Assembly: GCA_949127775.1 (NCBI GenBank)
Contig: CASBQF010000137.1
Location: 1-55,360, forward strand
DNA: 55,360 bases
From: Oscillatoriales cyanobacterium PMM_0080
Lineage (GTDB): Bacteria > Cyanobacteriota > Cyanobacteriia > Cyanobacteriales > Microcoleaceae
Direction of reading: 5' to 3'
The position numbers and the translations under genes are program-made. The notes beneath the pieces were generated by a model that was not told the DNA's origin, searched no databases, and saw only the letters and a list, made by a program, of their open reading frames with translations. Of this stretch, positions 25,501 to 35,112 are shown piece by piece (position 1 is the first letter of the stretch; every line of letters starts with the position of its first letter).

Positions 25501-26953
25501 TAATCTGAGCAATTCTCAACCAGAATTAGCTGGTAAGCGAGTCTTAATTGTCGATGACAATGCTACCAACCGCCAAATTTTGACTCTGCAAGCTCAATCT
25601 TGGGGAATGGTGGCTAGGGCTTCAGCTTCGGCTCGTTTGGCTTTAGATTGGCTCGCTGCTAAAGAAGTGTTTGACTTGGCAGTTTTGGATATGCAAATGC
25701 CAGAAATAGACGGGTTGGCTTTAGCGGCCCAAATTCGCCAGTATCCAGATTGCCAAAATTTGCCGTTAGTGATGCTAACTTCGATCGGCAGACAAGAAAT
25801 TAACACCCCTACGATTGAGGTAGATTTTGCGGCTTTTTTGAACAAGCCGATCAAACAATCTCAGCTTTACAATGTCTTAATCAGTATTTTTGGGAAAGAG
25901 GTAACAGAAGTTAAAGTACAGCGCTCTCTTCTCGGGCCTTTCGTGCAAAGCATACCGATGCTGGCTTTAGAATTACCCCTGCGAATTTTGTTGGCTGACG
26001 ATCATTTGGTAAATCAGAAGGTGGCTTTGCAAATTTTGCAGCGGATGGGGTATCGCGCCGATGTGGCGGGAAACGGTATCGAAGTGCTCGAAGCTTTGCA
26101 CCGCCAGCCTTACGATGTTGTGCTGATGGATGTGCAAATGCCGGAAATGGACGGTTTGGAAGCTACCCGCCACATCCGCGAGCAATTTTGTGCAGATTTG
26201 ACTACCCAAAATTCCACTGGAGAGTCTGAAGTTTCGGCAACAGATCAGGAATCTAGTCATCGAAACTCCCCGATCGAAAATCCCAAATTGACTGAGGAAT
26301 CTAACAATCGAAAATCGAAAATCGAAAATCGAAAATCGACGAGGCCTTGGATTGTGGCGATGACGGCAAATGCGATGCAGGGCGATCGAGAAGAGTGCAT
26401 GGCTGCGGGTATGGACGACTATTTGAGCAAGCCGATCGCCATTGAGGAGTTAGTTCGAGCTTTGAGCGCCTGTCAACCTCGATCGAATGGGGCTGTTGCC
26501 CAAAATCCACAACAGACAATTCCCAATTCGCCCGCCTGCGTCGAGTCCGATCGATCGAATCTCGATCGGGCTTTGTCCGACAGCGGCGATTCCCTGAGTG
26601 CCAAGATTGTACAGTCTCTGCGAGAGGTAGAAGCTTTGGACGAGGTGATCGACATTTACCTCGAAACAGCTCCCGAACTGCTGCGAGGTATCTCTGTGGC
26701 TCTGTGCAGTGCCGATCCGTTGGCTTTGAGGCGATCGGCTCACTCGTTGAAATCGATTAGCGGTACTCTCGGTGCTTTTCGCTTGTTTGAGCTGTGCGGG
26801 GAACTCGAAATCATGGGCCGCATCGGAACAGACACGAACCAGGCTTTACCTGCGAATTCCTGCGGGCTTTTAGAACAGGTTGAGGCTGAGTATCAAAGAG
26901 TAGAAACGGCGTTGAAAATAGAACGCCTGTACAGCGATACAATTGACAGTTGA
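22556..26953 (+). CDS. CHASE4-HAMP-PAS-GAF hybrid histidine kinase with two receivers and Hpt
   Basis: 1465 residues, strong GAGGAGG ribosome site. Membrane helix 8-28, periplasmic CHASE4 domain (~35-250, with SAQDYAEWDDTYSFV), second membrane helix (~288-312), HAMP, PAS (~378-490, YRLMAENSTDMITRHN), GAF (~510-665), HisKA with H692 in ATMSHEIRTPMN, HATPase (NLLSNAVKF, DTGIGIPGD, GGTGLGLAISKRL), receiver 1 (D1045 in VLDMQMPE), receiver 2 (D1192 in LMDVQMPEMDG) and Hpt (H1396 in AHSLKSIS). It should sense an extracytoplasmic cue and pass phosphate along His-Asp-Asp-His to an unlinked regulator. Receiver 2 has a ~50-residue insertion (about 1210-1261) encoded partly by a heptamer tandem repeat. 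The last codons (DTIDS-stop) run into another heptamer repeat. Confidence 0.96.
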   Translation: MQLRKKTLLIIGAALIGLILVLYATASTILLHDFQNLETQYVRQDVARALDALDDDLSSLDTSAQDYAEWDDTYSFVDTRNQNFVKSNFVDSTFVYLRLNLLVLLDSSGKTIFAKGFDLKSKTEIPIPESLKQHLIETLLDSSTVDRPKTGVLTLPEVTLLIASKPIVNSNAIGPPRGTLILGRYLDNTEISLLSELTHLSVDFRLPSLDFKVGATNYSGPGAKAMARESQDLANLKLKISNLKSVEILVEPLSDSVVAGYALIRDIQGNLGLLLRVEVDRIIYRQGQATLNLFTLSTLAVGLVFSAIALLLLEKLVLARLADLSTSVSNIAANGDANLRVQMSGSDELTSLADTINRMLEALGNSQVERNESENRYRLMAENSTDMITRHNPEGVFVYASPASYALLGYEPSELIGRIPNDYFHPDDLENIARAHSKVLALPVTYTVSYRIRRKDGKYIWFETTSRTIRDPQTGAVQEIIGISRDISVRKQTEQELRESEAAIKALYQVTSAPRTDPQGRLSTFDLRLQELLAMGCRQLGLSVGILSRIQGDDYQIMAVECPDGSIAPSQIYDLEKTFCVATAMAKEPMYFESVRFAALCFDTPDPAFNIEAYMGIPVTVAGEVYGTLCFFSPTLLTEPFRVVDRELVKLMAQWVASELERQKTGVDLAKARDEALAATRAKSEFLATMSHEIRTPMNGVIGMTGLLLNTRLTREQCDFVETIRSSGDALLTLINDILDFSKIESGKLDLEEHPFDIRTCIEESIDLVAAKGAQKKLELGYLIDRAVPTTAIGDSARLRQILINLLSNAVKFTEAGEVVVSVTAKQISAPATKVKERLEINGEPLEIDQVYEIQFAVKDTGIGIPGDRMDRLFKSFSQVDSSTSRQYGGTGLGLAISKRLAEMMGGRMWVESMGSLAGNPPADFAAAVFDLESGASSEIAEKYDSGKSVLSSQPQSQNPKSVGSTFYFSTIVSGCNSSLPVNLSNSQPELAGKRVLIVDDNATNRQILTLQAQSWGMVARASASARLALDWLAAKEVFDLAVLDMQMPEIDGLALAAQIRQYPDCQNLPLVMLTSIGRQEINTPTIEVDFAAFLNKPIKQSQLYNVLISIFGKEVTEVKVQRSLLGPFVQSIPMLALELPLRILLADDHLVNQKVALQILQRMGYRADVAGNGIEVLEALHRQPYDVVLMDVQMPEMDGLEATRHIREQFCADLTTQNSTGESEVSATDQESSHRNSPIENPKLTEESNNRKSKIENRKSTRPWIVAMTANAMQGDREECMAAGMDDYLSKPIAIEELVRALSACQPRSNGAVAQNPQQTIPNSPACVESDRSNLDRALSDSGDSLSAKIVQSLREVEALDEVIDIYLETAPELLRGISVALCSADPLALRRSAHSLKSISGTLGAFRLFELCGELEIMGRIGTDTNQALPANSCGLLEQVEAEYQRVETALKIERLYSDTIDS
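26306..26339. repeat. In-frame heptamer tandem repeat (AATCGAA)n within a kinase gene
   Basis: Nearly five copies of AATCGAA encode the NRKSKIENRKS segment of the insertion in receiver 2. Because 7 is not a multiple of 3, copy-number change would shift the frame unless it changes by three units. Confidence 0.85.
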
Positions 26954-26970
26954 GAGTTGACAGTTGACAG
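26942..26970. repeat. Heptamer repeat overlapping the kinase stop codon
   Basis: ATTGACAGTTGAGAGTTGAC... Copies of ACAGTTG-type heptamers run through the stop codon (TGA 26951-26953), so the repeat supplies the C-terminal residues and stop. Confidence 0.85.
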
Positions 26971-27066
26971 CTACCTGGAAGGAAGAGGATTGGAGTAATG
27001 AATAGTCTGATTTTATTTTCTCGCCTTTAGGGCTTTGGGCTTTAAACCAATTCTTTCTGGTAATTT

Positions 27067-27110
27067 TTTAATCCCTAAAGATCGATCGACTTTTAGAGCA
27101 GCGACGCACC
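27067..27110. repeat. 44-bp direct repeat, copy 1
   Basis: TTTAATCCCTAAAGATCGAT...GCAGCGACGCACC; matches 28063-28106 at 43 of 44 positions (difference at 27095/28091). The two copies enclose the degenerate CRISPR unit and the exported-protein gene. Confidence 0.9.
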
Positions 27111-27182
27111 TCATAGAGCAGGTGCAAACATTGTTAGGCGTTCCTGAATTTAGATATGATTCACCTAGCGAAGGGAATCCCT

Positions 27183-27230
27183 GAAATTTAGAGTAGGGGC
27201 AATTCATGAATTGCCCCTACTCTAAATTTC
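27183..27230. repeat. 48-bp perfect palindrome
   Basis: The left half 27183-27206 (GAAATTTAGAGTAGGGGCAA...) is exactly complementary to 27207-27230, with no unpaired loop bases. It lies 33 bp upstream of the degenerate CRISPR leader. The core GTAGGGGCAATTCATGAATT-type sequence is related to dispersed cyanobacterial repeats. Confidence 0.95.
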
Positions 27231-27262
27231 GGATGCAAATCATACTCCGAATCAGCAACGCC

Positions 27263-27328
27263 CATTTTTAGGAGTCCTGGCAAACTGCATATAGACAGCT
27301 TCCGCTATATGAGGTGTATAGTGAAGTC
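27263..27328 (+). promoter_or_regulatory. Degenerate CRISPR leader (duplicate of the main-array leader)
   Basis: These 66 bases align without gaps to the last 66 bases of the main leader (40770-40835), about 52 identical by eye. Shared blocks are CATTTTT, GGAGTCCT, GCAAA, GACAGCTT and GGTGTATA. A -10-like TATAGT (27317-27322) sits at exactly the same distance (6 nt) from the first repeat as TATAAT does in the main leader. Confidence 0.85.
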
Positions 27329-27527
27329 GTTCCCACTCGCTGGGGAAACTAATTGAATTGAAACAGTGTCAACTTCAGCAGTGGAGCTGGCAGGATGAGC
27401 ATTTTTTTCATTTAACTCCGCACTCATTGGGGAAACTAATTGAATAAAAACGCTGCCAGCGAGCGAGGCTCGAATCAGCCGCAACCTGCTACTCCCCACT
27501 CGCTGAAAAAACTAATTGAATGGAAAA
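27329..27527 (+). CRISPR. Degenerate three-repeat satellite CRISPR array
   Basis: Three 36-nt units of the main-array repeat family: 27329-27364 (3 differences from consensus), 27416-27451 (5 differences), 27492-27527 (4 differences, including loss of the hairpin GGGG). Spacers are 51 nt (27365-27415) and 40 nt (27452-27491). The third unit no longer has a proper stem and ends in A instead of C, so processing of the distal part is doubtful. Too few and too decayed to be found by default array finders. Confidence 0.88.
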
Positions 27528-27533
27528 CACACC

Positions 27534-27983
27534 ATGAATAAACTACTTGTAGTCTCGATTATTGCGATCGGCTTGAATGCTGTCGCCAGCGATGTCGAAA
27601 AAACAGTTCAGCAAAAAAATGGCTGGGCGACGTATCAAAGCGAAATCGATCGCAAAGTCGGAGCGGTGAATCAAAAATGCGCCAGCAAAATCCGTGCGAG
27701 CTACGATAAATCAACATATCCAAGTTTCGATCCGATCCAAGATCGTACACAAGCCGCCTGCCAAGCAGCAGTCGGTACATTAGAGAACTTGTGCGTTTCT
27801 GACGCGGGCAAGCAGGCGGTGCAGAAAATAAAAACCAGCAGTTGCCAGTTTTCAACTTCTGGCACTGGTGTCGCGTTGAAGGAAGGAACCCTGATCATTC
27901 GCATCGATCCAAAAAACTCGAGTATCACTGGAAAAAAAGCAGGTTCCTATAGCTGGAAGAGCGCGCTCGAAGAGGTGCTTTGA
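27534..27983 (+). CDS. Small exported protein of unknown family
   Basis: 149 residues from ATG 27534; the in-frame TTG 27516 and the ATG overlapping the CRISPR repeat are less likely starts. The N-terminus MNKLLVVSIIAIGLNAVASD is a convincing signal peptide with cleavage after AVA or ASD. The mature part is polar, with four or five cysteines (C near KCASK, TQAACQ, ENLCV, SSCQF) that could form disulphides, and a C-terminal beta-like segment (TLIIRIDPKNSSI). I do not recognise the family. The coding start lies 6 nt after the third degenerate CRISPR repeat, so the only recognisable promoter upstream is the duplicated leader. It contains CGATCG-type octamers like its neighbours. Confidence 0.7.
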   Translation: MNKLLVVSIIAIGLNAVASDVEKTVQQKNGWATYQSEIDRKVGAVNQKCASKIRASYDKSTYPSFDPIQDRTQAACQAAVGTLENLCVSDAGKQAVQKIKTSSCQFSTSGTGVALKEGTLIIRIDPKNSSITGKKAGSYSWKSALEEVL

Positions 27984-28018
27984 ACAGTTGACAGTTGACA
28001 GTTGACAGTTGACAGTTT
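27984..28018. repeat. Heptamer tandem repeat (ACAGTTG)n after the exported-protein gene
   Basis: Four to five ACAGTTG heptamers begin directly after the stop codon. The same heptamer ends the upstream kinase gene (26942-26970), so heptamer array plus 44-bp repeat occur in the same order on both sides of this segment. Confidence 0.9.
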
Positions 28019-28062
28019 AAGAGCGACCTCTATCTAGTCAGCCGTAGGGTGCGTCGCCATTC

Positions 28063-28106
28063 TTTAATCCCTAAAGATCGATCGACTTTTCGAGCAGCGA
28101 CGCACC
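28063..28106. repeat. 44-bp direct repeat, copy 2
   Basis: Second copy of the repeat at 27067-27110, ending 3 bp before the stop codon of the WYL gene. Here it is preceded by GTAGGGTGCGTCGC (28034-28047), inverted relative to its own end GCGACGCACC, so this copy lies inside a larger inverted repeat. Confidence 0.9.
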
Positions 28107-28109
28107 CGA

Positions 28110-29285
28110 TCAGCTATATCTCGCAACTAAATCTCTGGCTGCTTGTCGGTGTTTTTCCACCAAACTCGGCGGCGAAAGCACTTGCGCGTTATCCATATGC
28201 TTGTTCACCCACAGGCTGAATTCGTTGAGCGATCGATCGGGCAAATCGATCCAATAATCAACATACAGCAGTTGCCCATCACTATCTCGTCGCCCTTCCT
28301 TAATCTTTTGTCGCGGATGTCGTCGATCGCCCTCTAGAATAAATCCAACGACTTTCTCAAAAAATCGCACCTTCACTTTTTGCAACTTCAGCGTTCCCTC
28401 CAATTCAGCCTGCTGTTGCTCTGAATTGCCCAAGAACAGCCCCCAACCGTTTTTTAACAATTTGTGAGCTATTTTCAGACTTTGTAGCTGTGCAGCTAAA
28501 CCACGCGCTTCTACATCGATAATTTCGCAGTGTTCAGTAAAGCGATTTACCCGTTCTACGGTCAAGTGTCGGCTGTCGTAATCTTCACAAATCAGATACC
28601 AAGCGATATCGTGATAAATCAGTTGCAGAGGCCAGATTCGCCGGAAGCCGAGATGGCTTTTACCGTAATAGTTTTTTTCGCGGTAAAGTTCGATCGGCTG
28701 TCCGCGCACGATTGCTGTTTCTACAATATCCAATTTGTGGAAGAGGGTATGCTGATTGTTTTGGCGATCGATCATTTCGACAGGATCGGTGTAAATAATC
28801 GCCCGATTCAGGTGTTGGCGAACGGGATAAAACAATTCGCCTTTTAGTTCGATATCCAATCCGCGCAAGAGTTTTGTTAGTTTTTCGTAAATGCGACGCA
28901 CTTGGGGATTTCCCTGATTTTTTGCTTGGGATGCGAGTGCTTGGAATGCTACTTGCAATTCTTCGCGAGTCATTGCACCGGTGCCGAGATAGTAGCCCGA
29001 TCGATACATTCTTTTATCGAGGATTCCGTAGTGTCGCAAAGTTTCTAAGTCTTTGCGGATTGTGGGAGTTGCGGGATAGTTTTCGGGAAATTCGATGCTG
29101 AATTCGGCGGCTATTGTCTGTAATTGCGATCGAACTTCTAGCAAGGCATCGTGATATTTGCCGTCGGATGTTTCGGTATCGCTGTAGCCGATGCCGGGGT
29201 GGTTTACTAATGTGGCAATTAGGAGCATTATGCGATCGAACGTCAGTTTGTCGGCGTAGGGGTGAGGGGTTGGATTTTTTGCCAT
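28110..29285 (-). CDS. WYL-domain regulator of the CRISPR-Cas locus
   Basis: 391 residues. N-terminal region (~10-110, including TPTIRKDLETLRHYGILDKRMY) resembles a winged helix-turn-helix. The central WYL domain has HTLFHKLDIVETAIV... and IWPLQLIYHDIAWYLICEDY with the WYL triad, and VERVNRF; a WCX-like C-terminus follows. WYL proteins bind nucleic-acid ligands and often repress CRISPR-cas operons; a WYL protein regulates a CRISPR locus on a Synechocystis 6803 plasmid. Divergent orientation from cmr2 with a 191-bp shared control region fits this role. No truncation seen. Confidence 0.92.
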   Translation of the reverse strand: MAKNPTPHPYADKLTFDRIMLLIATLVNHPGIGYSDTETSDGKYHDALLEVRSQLQTIAAEFSIEFPENYPATPTIRKDLETLRHYGILDKRMYRSGYYLGTGAMTREELQVAFQALASQAKNQGNPQVRRIYEKLTKLLRGLDIELKGELFYPVRQHLNRAIIYTDPVEMIDRQNNQHTLFHKLDIVETAIVRGQPIELYREKNYYGKSHLGFRRIWPLQLIYHDIAWYLICEDYDSRHLTVERVNRFTEHCEIIDVEARGLAAQLQSLKIAHKLLKNGWGLFLGNSEQQQAELEGTLKLQKVKVRFFEKVVGFILEGDRRHPRQKIKEGRRDSDGQLLYVDYWIDLPDRSLNEFSLWVNKHMDNAQVLSPPSLVEKHRQAARDLVARYS

Positions 29286-29476
29286 GAGGTGGGCTGCGGG
29301 TAAATCGCGGAAAAGTCAAGGAAAAGACAATATTGACACAAAATTTTATAAATGGCTGAAAGCTTTTTATTTAAAAAGCTTTAGGTTTTGTAATCAGTTT
29401 GATAAATATTGTGAATTTAGAGCATTGAGGCAGGCTCGACTGATATAGTAAGTTGAGTCGTTAGCGAATAACAGCA
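29286..29476. promoter_or_regulatory. Divergent WYL/cmr2 control region with palindromic operator candidate
   Basis: AAAGCTTTTT (29359-29368) and AAAAAGCTTT (29373-29382) form a 10-bp perfect inverted repeat around ATTT. It lies near the centre of the divergent intergenic region, where a self- and operon-regulating repressor would bind. TATAGT at 29443-29448 could be the -10 of the cmr operon; the -35 is not clear. Confidence 0.5.
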
Positions 29477-32400
29477 ATGTCAACATTCTGGCAAGCCAAG
29501 ATTTGGGGATTGATGCACGATCCAGTCCTCAAGTCGCTGCATCGAGACATGAGTCGGGAGGGGAGATGGGAAGAGTTGGAGTGTATGGAGGGTTGGAAAT
29601 CTCCGAAAGAACCGGCAACTCATTCTCAAACCAATTTGAATGGAACTTGGCTAAAGTATGTAGGATTATGCGATTTAATCGCAGCGGCAAGCGATCGCAC
29701 TACTGTTGGCAGATTACCGCCCGAACACAGTGCCGTACTCTATGATAATCAAGGGTTACAGCTACGCCATTTGTTATCGGGAAAAGAACAAACTCTGATT
29801 TTGAAACAGTGGCACCACCGAATTATGGATCGCGATCGCGCGAAATTTTTAGATTGGGTTGAACAAACTGCACTCGATCCTATTAAAAAATGGAAAGATC
29901 CACAAAAAGTATTTTGGTGGTTGTGGCGATGCTATACACAGGCACTTTCTACCTCTTTGGGAGCAGGAACAGATGAGCCGTGCATTCATTTATTACCCGC
30001 AGAAACGCGCATTCCCGATGCTTCTTTATGGAGTCACGTTACTATGACTTCTGCTTTAGCTGGAGGATTAGCAGGGTATTCCGACAATCCAGAAGATTAT
30101 CCGAAAAAAGGCGATCGTAATTGGCCGCGATCGCGCCCTTATGTCGCTACCTTCAGTTTTACCCCCGTACAAGAATTAATCAAATCCAGCCGCAAAATGC
30201 GAGATTTTTGGGCTGGTTCCTGGCTGCTACACTATCTTTCTGCCAAAGTTTGTTGGGCGATCGCCCAGAAATACGGCCCCGATACTCTGCTTTACCCTTG
30301 TTTGTACGCCCAACCGCTAATTGACCATTGGCTATTACAAAAATATCCCGATTTTCAAGAGTGGATTAAACAGCCATCCGAGTCAGTTTGGGAACAACAA
30401 TTACTCACGGCAGGATTTCCCAATGTCTTAGTAATGATCTTGCCTAATAATGGTCAAGATCCAGAAGCAACCAGCGGCAATCCAGTCCGCGCAGCGATGG
30501 CTTATGCCGAAGCAACGCTTCACCAAGAATGGAAAAATATCGGGCAACAAGTATTAGCTTTCCTGCAAGCAGACAAAACAGAAGGTAGCAAACAGTGGCG
30601 CAATATCAAGTCCGAAAAGTGGGAGGGCTGGTTAAAAACACAGTGGCAGACATACTGGACAGCACTGCCGATCGGTTCTTCAGATGCTGAATTGCATCAT
30701 TCCCCCCGCAAAGAAACTGAGTACAAAGCATGGATTCAAAAGCAAAATGACTTTGCTAATCCGCATCCAAAATTATTTATTGAGCCGGAATACAATTTTC
30801 TGGAATCTGTATTTAGAAACATATCTCTTAAGTCGCAAGAAAACCTCTCTCAACCGGAAACCAGAGCTGAGTTTAGAGCAAAACAGCCTAATATGAATGC
30901 AGGCTCTTGGTGGGCGAGTATTTTTGACTCTCTGCGCTTCAGTCTCAATGCTGTTAAAAATTCTAGAACTTGGCAACTGCCAACAGCCTTTGGCCCCCGT
31001 TCCACGATTTCAGGAATAGGATCAGCCGTGCATCTCACCAACAATTCTCAACAAAATGATTGGGTGACGGAGGAACAAACTGGGAAATTTTGGTCTTATG
31101 ATATGGGGTTATTCGATGGTATCGAAGAACTTAACGCTACCGAAGTCATTAAGCGCTGTTTGCACAAAATTTTGCTCAAAGAACTTTTTCCAGGAGAATC
31201 TGAAAACCAGCGGCATAAAATACCTGTTCTTTATCCCGATTTGAGTTCTGGTGTAGCTGGCTGGCTGCGAACAATGGAAGCAGTAGGAAATCAGTCAGCT
31301 ATTGATTACTTTTTGGCATCTTGTCAAAAAGTAATTGATGATTTTAGGTGGACAAATGACAGTGGATATGCACCAGCTAATTTACCTTGGGGCATTCCTT
31401 GGATCGCCAAGAATCACAGTCAGTGGCATAATCCGCGCTTGCTGAATGCTGGCTGGTTGATTGATGACTATCACCCAAAAAGCGATATTCCTGACCAACC
31501 ATTCACTCGCACTGAACAACAAAAAGCTAAACAAGCAGAGTTGAGAGAACTGCGAGAAGCCATTTCTAAATTATTTGCTCCTGGCAATAATCCGACGGAT
31601 TGGTACGTCTTAGCTGCTGGCGATGGCGACGGTATGGGTGAGTGGCTAAAAGGTACAAAATTAGAAGCATATAAGCATTATCTTCCTGATGCTTTGCACC
31701 GTAAGATAAATCAAATGCCGGAGCAGTTTCGGGAACCATTTCAAGAGTTTCTGGAAGTGCAAAAGCGCATGGGCCCAGCTACTCACAGCGCTTTGAGTCG
31801 CGCTTTGTTAGATTTCTCGAATCAGTTAGTGCCTTACCTCACAGAACAGCGTTATGCGGGACGTTTGATTTACGGCGGTGGTGATGACGTTTTGGCTTAT
31901 ACCAATCTCTGGGAATGGGATAAATGGCTGTGGGATATTCGCCAGTGTTTCCGAGGTGAAGAAGATCCACAACAGGAGTTTGACAATGCTGGGGATTATT
32001 GGCGCTGGAAGAATGGCGATTTACCAAATAATTTATCTGAACGTCCCTTATTTACAATGGGACATAAGGCGACTATTAGTTTTGGGATTGTCATTGCTCA
32101 TCATTCAGTACCTTTGGCGATCGCACTTGAAAACATCTGGGAAGCTGAGGCGGAAGCTAAGGAACATGAATATCAAAATAGCTGCCGCTTGAAAGACAAA
32201 AAGGATTGCTATGCCAAAAAAGATGCCGTGCAAGTCCGAGTTTTGTACGGTAACGGCAACATTTTAAAAGCAACCTGTAAATTTGAGGTGTTTCGTCAGT
32301 GGCAATTACTGACGGCTCTCCCGGATTTAGACAGCGCTATTTTCGAGCAAGCTGCGACTGTTTGGAGCCAGCATCCCGCACCGATATATGGGGCGATCGC

Positions 32401-32590
32401 ACCTTGGAGCCAAGCTTTTTGTTCGCGGCGAGAGCAATTGGTTGATGATAGCGATCGAGAATTTCAGCAAAAGTTATCTGAGTTTCTGCAACAGTTGTGG
32501 AAAACAACGGTAGAGGATAAGTTAACTCAAGAAATTTATAACTGGTTGAAATTAGCAGCTTTTGTCATCCGCAAACGTCAAATAAATTGA
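29477..32590 (+). CDS. cmr2: Cmr2/Cas10, large subunit of type III-B effector
   Basis: 1037 residues. The N-terminus has an HD dipeptide in the Cas10 position (GLMHDPVLK, H14-D15) and the Cmr2 segment DLIAAASDR. The first palm part follows at PYVATFSFTPVQELIKSSRKMRDFW (in two pieces here). The second palm holds AAGDGDGMGEWLKG and GGGDD (G801-D804 in RLIYGGGDDVLAYTN). GGDD is the active site that makes cyclic oligoadenylates from ATP when target RNA is bound; the HD domain can cut single-stranded DNA. Both look preserved, though full HD coordination cannot be confirmed by eye. It is the first gene of an operon continuing 11 nt downstream into cmr3. Confidence 0.96.
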   Translation: MSTFWQAKIWGLMHDPVLKSLHRDMSREGRWEELECMEGWKSPKEPATHSQTNLNGTWLKYVGLCDLIAAASDRTTVGRLPPEHSAVLYDNQGLQLRHLLSGKEQTLILKQWHHRIMDRDRAKFLDWVEQTALDPIKKWKDPQKVFWWLWRCYTQALSTSLGAGTDEPCIHLLPAETRIPDASLWSHVTMTSALAGGLAGYSDNPEDYPKKGDRNWPRSRPYVATFSFTPVQELIKSSRKMRDFWAGSWLLHYLSAKVCWAIAQKYGPDTLLYPCLYAQPLIDHWLLQKYPDFQEWIKQPSESVWEQQLLTAGFPNVLVMILPNNGQDPEATSGNPVRAAMAYAEATLHQEWKNIGQQVLAFLQADKTEGSKQWRNIKSEKWEGWLKTQWQTYWTALPIGSSDAELHHSPRKETEYKAWIQKQNDFANPHPKLFIEPEYNFLESVFRNISLKSQENLSQPETRAEFRAKQPNMNAGSWWASIFDSLRFSLNAVKNSRTWQLPTAFGPRSTISGIGSAVHLTNNSQQNDWVTEEQTGKFWSYDMGLFDGIEELNATEVIKRCLHKILLKELFPGESENQRHKIPVLYPDLSSGVAGWLRTMEAVGNQSAIDYFLASCQKVIDDFRWTNDSGYAPANLPWGIPWIAKNHSQWHNPRLLNAGWLIDDYHPKSDIPDQPFTRTEQQKAKQAELRELREAISKLFAPGNNPTDWYVLAAGDGDGMGEWLKGTKLEAYKHYLPDALHRKINQMPEQFREPFQEFLEVQKRMGPATHSALSRALLDFSNQLVPYLTEQRYAGRLIYGGGDDVLAYTNLWEWDKWLWDIRQCFRGEEDPQQEFDNAGDYWRWKNGDLPNNLSERPLFTMGHKATISFGIVIAHHSVPLAIALENIWEAEAEAKEHEYQNSCRLKDKKDCYAKKDAVQVRVLYGNGNILKATCKFEVFRQWQLLTALPDLDSAIFEQAATVWSQHPAPIYGAIAPWSQAFCSRREQLVDDSDREFQQKLSEFLQQLWKTTVEDKLTQEIYNWLKLAAFVIRKRQIN

Positions 32591-32601
32591 GGTAATGTTG
32601 A

Positions 32602-34612
<2,011 letters not shown>

Positions 34613-34615
34613 ATT

Positions 34616-35110
34616 ATGACATTTGATCCTAGAACGATCGCAACACCTGTTTATAAGGCTTTGTCACAGTTGCGATCGCCTTATGACCAGGCATTGAATC
34701 AAACACAGTCGGTTTCAGAAAAGAAGGTTTACTACGACCATATGAAAGAGCAAAAAAATCAAGCGGTAGAATTGTACACTTATCTCTCTACTTGGGGCTT
34801 GATGCGCTTAAGAGCCGAGGAAATGGCTTTAGATAAATCCAAACCAGGAGAGCCACCACTTAGCTTGAAAAAGAAGGCTGAAACCAGTCAATATGGGAAA
34901 CTAGAGGTTATTCAATATTATTTTCAATGCTTAGAAAAGCTGGCAGATTCTCAGACAATTAAAAATTTGGGAGGTAAACAGGGATTGGAAGTTCTGCATA
35001 AATTGGGTACGGATGACTATCTCGGCTTAACAGGTTTGGGATTAGCATTAGCGCAAGAATTTAGTTTTTGGGCAACTGCTGTTTATCACGATATTTCTGG
35101 AGAAGATTAA
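34616..35110 (+). CDS. cmr5: Cmr5, Cas11-type small subunit
   Basis: 164 residues, all-helical, with the Cmr5 pattern (ALSQLRSPYDQALNQTQSVSEKKVYYDHMKEQ..., then AVELYTYLSTWGLMRLRAEE, and C-terminal EVLHKLGTDDYLGLTGLGLALAQEFSFWATAVYHD). Cmr5 forms the inner filament facing the target strand. GAAGGAG ribosome site overlaps the end of cmr4; the fusion gene starts 2 nt after the stop. Slightly longer than the ~120-150 residues usual for the family. Confidence 0.93.
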   Translation: MTFDPRTIATPVYKALSQLRSPYDQALNQTQSVSEKKVYYDHMKEQKNQAVELYTYLSTWGLMRLRAEEMALDKSKPGEPPLSLKKKAETSQYGKLEVIQYYFQCLEKLADSQTIKNLGGKQGLEVLHKLGTDDYLGLTGLGLALAQEFSFWATAVYHDISGED

Positions 35111-35112
35111 AT

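Noticed and set aside
29443-29448. TATAGT as the cmr operon -10 box
   Set aside because: Not called as a separate promoter because no -35 sequence at 16-18 bp can be identified; noted only within the control region.
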